Origin: Pycnopodia helianthoides
Taxonomy: Eukaryota > Echinodermata > Asteroidea > Forcipulatida > Asteriidae
Direction of reading: 5' to 3'
DNA length: 64,000 nucleotides
Assembly (NCBI GenBank): GCA_032158295.1
Contig: CM063246.1
Span: 13,861,168 to 13,925,167 of the forward strand
The position numbers were made by a program, and so were the translations under genes. Shown here piece after piece: positions 36,501 through 44,139 of the stretch (positions are counted from its first letter, which is position 1; every line of letters starts with the position of its first letter). Under the pieces are notes generated by a model, which was given only the letters and a program-made list of their open reading frames with translations, ran no database searches and had not been told where the DNA came from.

Positions 36501-39205
36501 ATGTCACATCCCCAACAACATTCACCTTTTTCTCTCCCAATTACCATTTCTGGCACCACAAAACGTAACTTTTTTAATCTTTTGAGTTTCTGAGTCTAAA
36601 GTTCTAACTTCTAACTTTCAAATTCTTCCTGAAAATTCAGTTATACTATTTATGTTTTGTCTCTCAGGGCAGGTTGGCATTGCTGATGAGTTTGCAGTGT
36701 ACATTAAATATAAGGATAGAGGTAATCTTACCACTTATTTTACCTATGTTGAAATGCATAGTGTTTCTAGATTTCACTTCTTAATATCAATTCATTCTGT
36801 AGCATTCTGTTTCATTGTTTTGTTTTGTTTCATTCTGATTTTTTTGTGTCTGATTATTCTGTTTCTCATTCTGTCTCACTCTACTGCTGCACACTCCTCT
36901 GTTCAGCTCTGTTGCCCTTTTCTGTACACATTTTACAGTTTTATTCATCTGTACCATTCAACTAATTGTTATACTTCATTGTTTTGTTCTGCTTCACTTG
37001 GCATAAATTGTTCTCACTCTGTAACATTCTATTTCATTCTGCCAGCTTATATTCCTCCACCACCTACGATCCCACCTCCACAAGTCTATACTAGTGAGTC
37101 TATCTCGGGCCTCCCCCTGGTAGTGAGCTACAGAGTGAGGGATATGATACGGAGAAACAAGTCCACCGTAGTCAGCTGCAGAACACAGTCTTATCTGGTA
37201 AGAGCCACACTTCATAAAGTAGGTTGGCTACATACTGAAAGCCATGCTAAAGGGTAACGTTCTCATGCCCTACTGCCTGGCACCCTACATGACTGTACAA
37301 CATTATTAATCACTTCATATAGATGTATTGCACATGACCACCATCTTTGATGAAAAACAATGGAAATGTGCATGTATGTACGCGCTGCACACAACTCTCG
37401 GCCAATGACAGCCTTTCACGAGTGAAAATTTCATCAACGATGGTGGCCAATGCAAGGGGTGTATTGTCAAAACCAATAACATGCCAATTTAAAAATAATA
37501 ATGAATAACAATAATAATGTTGCAATTACTCTCTATTCATAGCTTTTTCATTTTTTCGCTGCATTTAGATTTTGTACTTTTACTTATACATTTCGACCTG
37601 GGTAATCGGCCATTTAACGACCAATTAATAGTTGTTAAAATACAATTGGGGACTAATCCTGTAAGCAGAGAGTGGTGACTGTGAATTCTGCGGTAAGCTT
37701 AGCCTTGAAATTGTGCCCTGTCTGGCACCCGATGTTTGGCAACGTGATTACAATAATGAGCCACATGCATCTCTGCGGAATTAAAGCATCTCTGTGGGAT
37801 CGTTAAAGCCACAACTTGAAAAACTTCATGCAGCCTCAGTGAAGGAAAACATAAAATCTTGCACCTTGCTGAAATTGCACTGCGTGAGTGTAAGGGGCAC
37901 TTCTCAAAACCTGCCTAGCTGTTATTTTCACAATTCTTGATATTATCTGGTATGATACAAAATGAAAAATTTCTTATTGATTAGGGTATCTTGCCTACCA
38001 AGACATGCCCTGGAATGTACCAGTTTGGTCGCTCTTTTTGTACACAAGGTGACAAGGTCTGATTTGGTCTTACAATAATTCTCAATAGGTGAGAGGAATT
38101 CCTACACAATGACGACAGTATACTCACTGGTGAGCATCGATGATATGAGAACCAAGCGAGATGGGCACCGGGCAAGAAGGACCTTGATAGCATCTGCAAA
38201 ATTACCACAGGTAAGGAGCCTTTTTAGTTAGAAAAGTTTTTTTTTTTTATGCAAGTTACTCCAAAACTAGCCACTTAAAATAAGAGACTGCCAAAGAAAT
38301 AAAAAGACTTCACTGTTTGGGAAGAGTGTATCAATTTCTCCGAGTTGTCAATGAACACAAGCAACCTTTAAAAAGTTAGGTGGTTGCATTTTTCGACTTG
38401 TCTGCCATTTAATACTTGATAGATTATTGTAGGGCAGAGATGGAAAAAACATGCACCAAGAATGGGTGAGGATGGTCCAGAGGGAGACAGTGTAGTGAAA
38501 TGCAGCTGTTTGGCCGACATACTTTGTCAAGTTTGCAACAGAGGGTGTGAGAACAAGGCAAACTGCCAAGTTTCATAAACAAGAATCTTACATTTCATGG
38601 CTTCGCGGCTTTTCGGAAGTGAATTCAAATCAGCGCTTATGGTAGAACAAAATAATCCACACTTTAAATAAGCGTCTTTCAAAAATTAGCAAGGAATCTT
38701 TGCTTGCGAGAGTAATAAACCCTACTAAGCATTTTTTGCTTTTACACAAATTTTTGAGCAATTATGTAAACAAAGAATGTGGTGTTTTTTGCTTTCTGAA
38801 CTTTTCATTGACTAGTTTGTCATCAACCATAGTGGTGCTGTTGGGATGATTCCCAACTTTCTGGAATGAAACTTTCTTTGTTATTGCCTGATGTCAAGAA
38901 AATTACAAGATTCTCTTCTCTTCTCTTTTACAAAGCTGCGAAGTGCCCAGTTTGTTTCTGAGGGCTGCCCACTGGGATCAGAGTTCAACCCTATTGATCT
39001 GTCATGTGACTGTCTCAAAACTGATTGGTTCTACAGCGAGGAATTGTTCCAGTGCAAGCCTAGAATCAATGCAGTACAAGGAGATGATCTCATTCAAGAT
39101 GAGCCTGGCAATACACATGACTTTGCAGTCGTTGGACCTTTGCGAAATAGCCATCATTCACTTATCATTTTGGTTTTACTTCTTAATTGGTTGTTTTTTT
39201 GTTGA
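24315..39205 (+). CDS. Secreted or GPI-anchored multidomain protein with TSP1 and C-type-lectin-like domains (21 exons)
   Basis: Exons are 24315-24519, 25093-25346, 25680-25768, 25795-26029, 26475-26733, 27579-27771, 28397-28497, 28843-29025, 29331-29460, 29799-29849, 30109-31506, 32471-32629, 33173-33314, 33965-34029, 34662-34819, 35069-about 35225, 35914-36095, 36668-36721, 37046-37197, 38094-38210 and 38936-39205. They encode about 1,500 residues. The order is signal peptide, Cys-rich N-terminal half, TSP1 repeat, lectin-like fold, an unnamed NYxGC...GW module, a PPPPTIPPPQ hinge, and a C-terminal hydrophobic tail. It probably acts outside the cell in recognition or adhesion (inference). 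Frame joins fail at exon 5 and at exon 16/17. I do not recognise a named orthologue. Confidence 0.85.
25093..25346 (+). CDS. Lectin gene exon 2
   Basis: The acceptor TCTTATCAG joins in phase. The exon encodes VKELWVLDFQPYNFKWRTPI, then an acidic stretch with one Cys, and two NxT/S sites (NTS, NKS). It ends TIRLDN at AAT|GTAAGA, phase 0. No known domain was recognised. Confidence 0.85.
25680..25768 (+). CDS. Lectin gene exon 3
   Basis: It encodes NEDQGVANISLINGMDQSIE and on to KELVKR. I chose the acceptor CTCTTCAAG at 25679 because it keeps phase 0 from exon 2 and phase 2 into exon 4. A stronger-looking acceptor (TGTCATAG at 25641) would start ECPLPEQ but runs into a stop unless the frame shifts. 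Confidence 0.65.
25795..26029 (+). CDS. Lectin gene exon 4: Cys-rich segment
   Basis: In phase with exon 3 it reads FVFMVVFRLSWTAHEQME, continues to YCMLPMYARYRM, and ends in a Cys cluster (TTCSCLCADSSETGLEIDTY, then CYGQ). The donor CAA|GTGAGT is a perfect consensus, phase 0. Spacing of the five Cys suggests a small disulphide module of unknown class. Confidence 0.8.
26475..26733 (+). CDS. Lectin gene exon 5 (apparent frame change inside)
   Basis: The acceptor TTCTGTTGTCAG is excellent. Read in the phase set by exon 4, it begins LCCEFCPSCQ and continues the Cys cluster, but hits a stop 25 codons in. The long open frame, from SERLLEEIGRLIILFDFAIV through EEVLSW|GTGAGT, is shifted by one base. 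Either there is a one-base indel near 26505-26520 or a different splice is used. Confidence 0.7.
26785..27060. repeat. Degenerate minisatellite in lectin intron 5, about 26-32-bp unit
   Basis: The words AGGTCATAACTCAG and GTTGAGGAAAA recur about nine times with substitutions and length changes. It lies just after exon 5 and is non-coding. Confidence 0.75.
27579..27771 (+). CDS. Lectin gene exon 6
   Basis: It encodes PASQMEDTPVCNLGRPQYCK and onward to FDSYKCANLYSTS, with three Cys. The donor is G|GTAAGA, phase 1. No domain recognised. Confidence 0.82.
27862..28110 (+). mobile_element. tRNA-Leu-derived SINE in lectin intron 6
   Basis: The head carries a tRNA A-box-like stretch (GGCCAAGCAGTCAAGCGCAC), a CAA-type anticodon context (GACTCAAG), a variable arm and a B box (GGGTTTGAGTCC). 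A conserved body follows (CGTCCTTCGGATGGGACGTA). The layout is class-II tRNA plus central domain. Transcription would be from internal Pol III boxes. Confidence 0.75.
28397..28497 (+). CDS. Lectin gene exon 7
   Basis: It encodes GCAIMSELQPWEVKIDLTLQ and ends EEQDSIS|GTAAGT. The acceptor is duplicated: ACAGGTTGTGCA also occurs 19 bases upstream, but only the downstream copy keeps the frame open. Confidence 0.8.
28843..29025 (+). CDS. Lectin gene exon 8 (GC donor)
   Basis: It encodes VSIAKLVNDNGEDLRGGRII to GDQHMESSQ, 61 codons, phase 0 both ends. The 3' junction is CAG|GCAAGT, the standard context for a rare GC-AG intron. An NVT glycosylation site is present. Confidence 0.82.
29331..29460 (+). 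CDS. Lectin gene exon 9
   Basis: The acceptor TTGTGTTCAG opens GCLGASESKRYSAFVGEDFS and runs to TTKVLPT. The donor is G|GTAAGA, phase 1. No domain recognised. Confidence 0.82.
29799..29849 (+). CDS. Lectin gene exon 10 (51-base micro-exon)
   Basis: It encodes DPQDLHSVFVTTMSTYT, with GTTTTCAG acceptor and A|GTAAGA donor. It is phase 1 to phase 1, so it could be skipped without a frame change. Confidence 0.78.
30109..31506 (+). CDS. Lectin gene exon 11: 1.4-kb exon ending in a TSP1 repeat
   Basis: This is a 466-codon uninterrupted frame. The first about 410 residues (from IEKTLTQEYNLWTDVVEGGV) match no domain I recognise; they carry few Cys and look like a folded beta-rich extracellular region. 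The last about 55 residues are a thrombospondin type-1 repeat: GFWSAWSGCSKSCG, then TRERECID, then ESKSCNHGEC, with the WxxWxxC core and six Cys. TSP1 repeats often bind glycosaminoglycans and may carry C-mannose on Trp (family knowledge). The donor is G|GTAAGG, phase 1. Confidence 0.92.
31675..31765 (+). mobile_element. Fragment of a tRNA-derived repeat
   Basis: GTAGTGGTTTAGAACGCAGT followed by GGGTTCAAATCCCACC resembles a tRNA A box and B box. No full cloverleaf can be folded by eye and no SINE tail is clear. It lies in lectin intron 11. Confidence 0.45.
32471..32629 (+). CDS. Lectin gene exon 12: C-type lectin-like domain, part 1
   Basis: It encodes RLEFGLGRQTWHHAREYCQS and KGGHLARIKD, the W..A...C...G..LA.I signature of the first half of a C-type-lectin fold (alpha 1 and beta 2). 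The acceptor is ATTATTAG and the donor G|GTAAAA. Confidence 0.92.
33060..33140 (+). pseudogene. Partial duplicate of lectin exon 13
   Basis: TTTTTTAG|GACAGTATTGGAT copies the acceptor and start of exon 13 (TGTTCTAG|GACAGTTTTGG). The phrase TCAGACAATGCCCCATT is then shared exactly. The copy lacks ACATCACCGAGGAGGG and has no donor, so it is a dead pseudo-exon. Confidence 0.75.
33173..33314 (+). CDS. Lectin gene exon 13: C-type lectin-like domain, part 2
   Basis: It encodes FWFDANDITEEGSFVSSDNA, then FTNWR, then TTNCAVF. The FW.DA.D...EG.F....FTNW..GxP..xxNC.. pattern is classic. The EPN or QPD sugar-binding tripeptide is missing (RPSPTTNC stands there), so classical calcium-dependent sugar binding is doubtful. 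A degenerate duplicate of this exon lies just upstream. Confidence 0.92.
33630..33745 (-). mobile_element. tRNA-derived SINE, copy A
   Basis: On the minus strand it has an A box (TAGCTCAGTTGGTATAGC) and a B box (GGTTCAAATCC), then CTCTAGTCAATTTTTCTTTG and TTCAACCC. It lies in lectin intron 13. The structure is too degenerate for a working tRNA. Confidence 0.75.
33965..34029 (+). CDS. Lectin gene exon 14: C-type lectin-like domain, part 3
   Basis: It encodes FIDGLWEDQDCSNDNEYICQ, the final strand pair. WED stands at the WND motif, and the last two conserved Cys are present. The acceptor is TTTTTTGTTTAG and the donor G|GTACGT. Confidence 0.9.
34318..34450 (-). mobile_element. tRNA-derived SINE, copy B
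   Basis: It is the same family and orientation as 33630-33745 (TAGCTCAGTTTGGTAGAGTG, CTCTAGTAAATTTGTC, TTCAACCC). The B box is disrupted by a small insertion. It lies in lectin intron 14. Confidence 0.7.
34662..34819 (+). CDS. Lectin gene exon 15: unnamed extracellular module, part 1
   Basis: It encodes FILVFKAAADTGQSVYEAWT and continues to YKSGLVERWADSISIEE. From memory, similar segments (VYxxWTS...Y.S.LV..W) occur in uncharacterised extracellular proteins of marine invertebrates, often beside lectin or Ig domains. I know no name for the module. Confidence 0.82.
35069..35225 (+). CDS. Lectin gene exon 16: unnamed module, part 2
   Basis: It encodes VMVAMLVNGQPVVEVSFDGR and NWLAPHRIISSPYVD, then LKTSSVWM. 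The donor is ambiguous. ATGG|GTTAGA (end 35225) is the better site but gives phase 1. TCAGT|GTGGAT (end 35217) is weaker but gives the phase 2 that exon 17 needs. Confidence 0.75.
35914..36095 (+). CDS. Lectin gene exon 17: unnamed module, part 3
   Basis: It encodes ASIGRHFFMSNYYSGCPHQY and GWMVVIDAGNYAHPCKWEQ, then YPKFFFSKD. The RxFFxxNYxGCPxxxGWxxVxD...CxWE pattern is the hallmark of this module. The acceptor is CCCTTTTTAAG and the donor G|GTGTAT, phase 1. Confidence 0.82.
36668..36721 (+). CDS. Lectin gene exon 18: end of unnamed module
   Basis: It encodes GQVGIADEFAVYIKYKDR, matching the module's usual ADxFAxYI end. It has 54 bases, TGTCTCTCAG acceptor and G|GTAATC donor. The following 324-base intron is open in the same frame. 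Confidence 0.8.
37046..37197 (+). CDS. Lectin gene exon 19: proline hinge
   Basis: It encodes YIPPPPTIPPPQVYTSESIS and then VVSYRVRDMIRRNKSTVVSC. The proline run reads as an extended linker. The acceptor is CATTCTGCCAG and the donor CTG|GTAAGA, phase 0. Confidence 0.8.
38094..38210 (+). CDS. Lectin gene exon 20: basic linker
   Basis: It encodes RNSYTMTTVYSLVSIDDMRT and then KRDGHRARRTLIASAKLPQ. The acceptor used is GGTGAG|AGG. The AG five bases earlier (CAATAG) gives a stop within eight codons. KRDGHRARR could be a furin-type cleavage site (inference). Confidence 0.75.
38936..39205 (+). CDS. Lectin gene exon 21: Cys-containing tail and hydrophobic C terminus
   Basis: It encodes FVSEGCPLGSEFNPIDLSCD and CLKTDWFYSEELFQC, then an acidic spacer, then NSHHSLIILVLLLNWLFFC and stop. 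The short hydrophobic C-terminal tail with no cytosolic charges fits a GPI-attachment signal, with a candidate omega site at the GNTHD segment. A single-pass anchor is the alternative. Confidence 0.85.
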   Translation: MRSAQFVSEGCPLGSEFNPIDLSCDCLKTDWFYSEELFQCKPRINAVQGDDLIQDEPGNTHDFAVVGPLRNSHHSLIILVLLLNWLFFC

Positions 39206-39359
39206 AATATTGGTTTGTTTACCCCTCCAAAACATGTTTGGAAATTACACACAATTTTGTCTATGCTTATTCAAAAAGTTTACCAATCTGTTAAAAGTTA
39301 CTTTAAATTAAGTAGTTTCTGTAGTAAGCTGTTAGTTGAGGCATATGCTTAGAAAGTGG

Positions 39360-39560
39360 TTAGCACATCAGGTTTGTTTGTTTGTTTGAATCCCGGTCAT
39401 CACACTAGTGTCCTTGAGGAAGACTCTTGAACAAAAAAGCTTCTCATCACCCAGGAATAAATGTATACTTGCGAGGGTAGATATTGTTGATGGGAGCTGT
39501 TAACAACCTGTGCGCCCATTTGTCTGCTGGTGCTGCATACTCCTAAGGAGTTGAGGCGGC
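39360..39560 (+). mobile_element. SINE-like fragment in the lectin 3' UTR region
   Basis: GGTTAGCACATCAGG, then TTTGAATCCCGGTCATCACA, then GTCCTTGAGGAAGACTCTTG, resemble the B box and body start of the SINE at 27862. A (GTTT)4 tract interrupts the tRNA part. Confidence 0.55.
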
Positions 39561-40547
39561 AGTAGTTGTGTATGACGCTTTAAAATGTCTTTTATCAGCT
39601 ATATTTTCTTATGTATCAACAATTATGCATCTTTGATCCAGAAAGCTTTTAATCGTAAGTCTAAAAAACAATTTTGTGAACCCCATGTGTTGTTTAGTTT
39701 ATACATTTTGCTCTATAAATATAGTCTTTTCTAACAAAAATTGATGTTATATTTAATTATTATTTTCAATACTTAAAAAATTATTATATTTTTACATTTA
39801 TTTATGTGTATCCTTTCTTTTAGAATAGTTTCCAGTTAACTTAAATCTCATAAGCTCAACTTTCTCTCTTGATAGTCCGTGTAAACGGCAGTGGCTATGA
39901 CTGGATTGATGAAAAGGCCTACTCTTCGTTGTTGTCACTCTTATTAACGCGAGTGCTTCTGAGTGCATGACTGTCAGAGTAAAAGTTTGAGTATATGGCA
40001 CTCGCACTGTGAGTTTACTCATCAATGTGAGGTATGCAACCTGAACTTTAATTTTAGTGTAACCTCCGAGTGTGTCACTTGCAAAATACTCAGTTCAGCA
40101 CCCTCATGCAAATCCCTCAAGTCAATGTAACTCCTTTTAACAAAACAAATACCCACAAACATCAATGGTTCATTTTTAAATGTGCATTTTCTTTTAAATT
40201 TATTTATACAACAAAACATTGAGGTCTATAATTTAAAAAGACCAACAGAAAAGTAAAAGAAATTATAATAAATATGTTCTCTTCTCATGAAACAACAGAA
40301 GATTTGAAAACGTTGACATGGGAAACTATATATCAAGGACAAAAAAGAAAAGGAAAAAAAACCTTACCAAACATTTCAGAAAAGACAAAAACTATGGAAA
40401 CTAAATATTCCTTTCAAACATTAATGCTGGCATTGTATATTTACAAATATGCCGTTACTGGTCAACTGAAAGGCTGGTACAACATTGATTTGGGTAGTAC
40501 ATTCATTCCAATCCCCAGGTTTTCAAGAAACATACATGTATACAATT

Positions 40548-40728
40548 AAACCTCTCATGTGCGGCAGCCATCTTGGTTTTCTCCCATTCAAACCATCATA
40601 ACCAAACTGAGGCTGGAGGGGAAATTAGTAGTCTGGTACCTTTTTATAAATGGAGAATTAATTTCATCAGTGTCATTTTATATACAGGGAATCTGACCAA
40701 GATGGCTGCAGTGTGATAAAGGTCTATT
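40548..40728. mobile_element. MITE with GGCAGCCATCTTGGT inverted ends, copy 1
   Basis: Left GTGCGGCAGCCATCTTGGTT pairs with right GACCAAGATGGCTGCAGTGT. It has 181 bases and is non-coding. A related longer element is at 50391-50764. Confidence 0.7.
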
Positions 40729-43700
40729 GACCCCTTGCACCAACGTCACATGTGGCTAATGTCTGCTGCACTCGCTATTTTGGGAGTCAAAATGGCACGT
40801 ACAAATGATGGTAAATGTGTAAAAGCTATGTCACCTTAACTGTGCACTAACACTGTGTATTCAACCCAGATTATTGTGATGATGACTTAAAGTGAATTTG
40901 GTCGATAGATGCTCAAACTTTTTAGGAAAAAGTTTCTGGCAGTTGAATATTTATAATTATTTGTACAGGGCAATTCCAGTTATAGGCAAGATACTACACT
41001 GGTCATTTGAGAAATTTTACATCTTTGTTTCATAATTACCACATGAATTCAAGAATTGTAATAACAGCTGAACAAGTTTAAAGATGTGCGCCCTTTTGTT
41101 CATATCAAAAGTTGATACTGGTAGGGTGCAACTTTCATAACCCATAAAGTGTAAGAGTTGCACAAATCTTGCCTCCAGGAAGTCCAGGCTCAGTTGCTCT
41201 TTTGTAAACATGTGATGTCATCAATAAATGGTCTAAACATGTAGTCGCCATTTTCACAAAGCTGTGAGCATTTCCAACAAAAAAAATACTTATTTAGGGA
41301 TTGATGTTTGTTCGAATTTTTACATACAGCAAGTTTCAAAGTATTAATAATTTAATTCCGTATTTGTAATCAATGCTGTACCATCTACTAATAAAACATG
41401 CAGTAAAGCATTGCTATTGTTAAGAACGCATCATCAGGCAAAGACCAACTCGCTTTCATTTAAAATATTTGAAATAACCTCATGCAGCTTTCAAGTTTTG
41501 TGTAACACTTAAGAATACAGTATATTCCCTGTGGTTTTATTTAAATATTAAACCATTTGGGGAAACATCTAATTCAGAGATACCAGGTTGTCCAAGTCTT
41601 GGATTGATACAAATACCCATCAAAATCATAAGAAGACAAAAATATGCGTTTGTTTTTAATTACATGAACCGAATAATATAATAAAATAAAAGAAAAAGCT
41701 TTAATATTTACAAGTTTAAATTTTCTCCCCTAACAAATCCGAAAATCTTGACAGAACCATTACAGTGTTGATTTCTTGACGACTTATCTGCAATAACTAC
41801 ATCTGTTTGATTATAACCAGTATCTACAAGAAAGCAATTTATTTTTCCCTTCCCCTGCCTGAAGTATGTTAATATATACAATATATATTAGAGGCGAGAA
41901 GTCCATCTTAATATTAGAACAAAACCTCACATTTTTAATTTCCTTTAAAACCTTTAAACTTTGGTTCAATTCATTTACAGAAAACAACCAAAAACATTCA
42001 ATCATTTTTTTTTTTTTAAACCAAGGCGGTAAAATGTCCATAAAATCCTATTGCATTGACGAAAGATTCCTGTTAGGAATAAAATTGAAATCTGTCTAGG
42101 AATGCAACATTCTTCTTTTGAGAATCTTAACTTTCCAGACAGTCACCGCACAATTAATGTTGGAAACCAGAGACGACAAGTTCCCTTTTTTGATCTTGTT
42201 CACAAAGAGTTGAGATCAAAACTGGTGTCAAATGACGAAACAAAATCCCCCTGTCCAATCATACAGGTCTCATTCCAGCCAACTCCTCGGGAACTACTGA
42301 TCCTTCAGCTACTGTGTTCTCTGTTTTTTGAAAAAATTCTTTAACATTATTGTACCTTTCCTTCGTAAACATCAACATCAAACAAACCAACAATAAATTG
42401 TAAAATTTACTCTCTATACTTATTTACAATTTTTGTTTTTAAACATACATTGCATTGATAATGTTTGTTTAACACTTATGCTAGTTCTACTCAATCCAAA
42501 TCTAAGAGCACAAACATGTAAATTTGGTTTAGTATGGAGAGGTTGACTTTAAGGGGCGGGGCAGGGAGGCGTTTTAAACAAAGCATCTTTTCACCACTTT
42601 CACTCTGAAAGTCATGTTTTTACGTCTTTTTAAAATGTTGCTATTAAAGCAAACCTTTGGAAACAATCAAACAAATTAATGAGGTTTGAAACCTTGAGAA
42701 ATTTGAAATAGAAAAATACAATTTTTATCATTCTTTGCCCCGTATTCAACTCGGCCTTTATCCCCATAGATAGGACCTACATGTAAAAGTGCAACATTTC
42801 CACAAAGTTCCACTCACGCTTGTGGTACAAGCTTAACATGCTTGGATAATTTTTCTGCTAATCATCCAAGCATAACAATGGCGTGAAAGACGATTTTTAT
42901 CCTCTTTTCACAACAAAGTTTAAAAGTCCAAGAAAAGTTAGTCAGTCAAGCCTGTCTACTCAACGGTCAGTTGACCTTGGCAATCTGCTCCTGACACACA
43001 TTTTTGTGTGCTTAAACAATCTATTTTATTCTGTATTACAATAATATTTTACAGCAAGCTTTCCACTCAATGGTAAAATACCATATGGAAGCTCATCTCA
43101 ATTTAGGCCTGCATTTACCCTTTAAAAAAAAAAAAAAAAAAATTGAAACCCAAACAAAACTAATTCCAAGACTTCTAAAAGAGCTGTTACACAAAACATT
43201 TATAAACTTAAATAAACTTCCTACAAAAATAAATTAATAACCCTGTTCGGTTTTAGAAATTTCAATTTCGGGGAAAATTAAAAATAAAATAACCAAGTGG
43301 GGAAAAAGAAACATTAGACTTAATGAATGCACTAACAATGCAAACTTAAGTGACCAGTAATAAAAACCAATAAACTCTATTTCAAATCTCAAAACAAAAC
43401 TTCTACATTTAAATCTATCAAATCCTATCATCACTAACTTGTACTATTTCTTAGCATATTATCTAGACGGTATTTGTAATAACAAGTCAAAATTATTGCT
43501 TTTAGCAAAAGCTTTATATCAACAATATATTCTCTGTTTTCACGAACAACAATATAATATAAATTCTGTCAAGACTAAGACAAAAGACAAGTAGTTTGTT
43601 TTTTACTCTATATTTTGAGGCAGGTAAATTAGAAAACCAAATATTAAGCTTACTCCGATGGAATACATGTAAATTGTTCACCTGTCTTCCACTAACAAAA

Positions 43701-44074
43701 TCCTCAACATTCAATATTGCTTTTTCAATTCTGTACAAAGTAGGTATTGTTGACTTTTGAACCTTTTCATTTCCACAGCTCATGTTGATACGAGATGCAG
43801 AGACAGTTGGTAATAATAGAACATTTTGCCAAATGCATTTACAGATATCTAGAATTTTTCCCTCCAATCTTTGTTGTGTCACAGGTCCATGACTAATTTG
43901 ATGGCACTGCTAACCTCAGAATTTTGCACTTACTGCACATGGAATTCAGTGGTGAGCAGTGCCATGAAATTAAACCCAGATTGTTCCCCGTAACTTTGTC
44001 ACTGGTTCAGTCGCATCTCACATCCCCTGATGCCAAGAAAGACCGGAAGACCACATACATGTAGGACGGACATC

Positions 44075-44139
44075 TCAATAAGTTTTCTTCTCTTGCACAA
44101 CAACCAGCATAAGCTTTTGCAGAAACAGAGTTAGTTTAT
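44075..44139 (-). CDS. SLC7 gene 2, terminal coding exon
   Basis: It completes a split Asp codon and encodes [20 protein letters not shown] and stop (TGA at 44077-44075). The QKLM.VV.QE end is like other SLC7 light chains. The acceptor is CCCTTTTGCAG. Confidence 0.88.

Larger units (their letters stand above)
39206..44074. other. Convergent spacer: 3' ends of the lectin gene and SLC7 gene 2
   Basis: No exon was recognised. The lectin 3' UTR probably starts here, with AATAAA words near 39459. The minus-strand SLC7 3' UTR should run left from 44074. Contents also include a SINE-like fragment (39360-39560) and a MITE (40548-40728). The short open frames in this AT-rich DNA show no domain. Confidence 0.5.

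Noticed and set aside
36652..37257. 201-codon continuous frame as a stand-alone gene
   Set aside because: It is exon 18, a stop-free intron and exon 19 of the lectin gene read through, with conserved splice sites at both borders.
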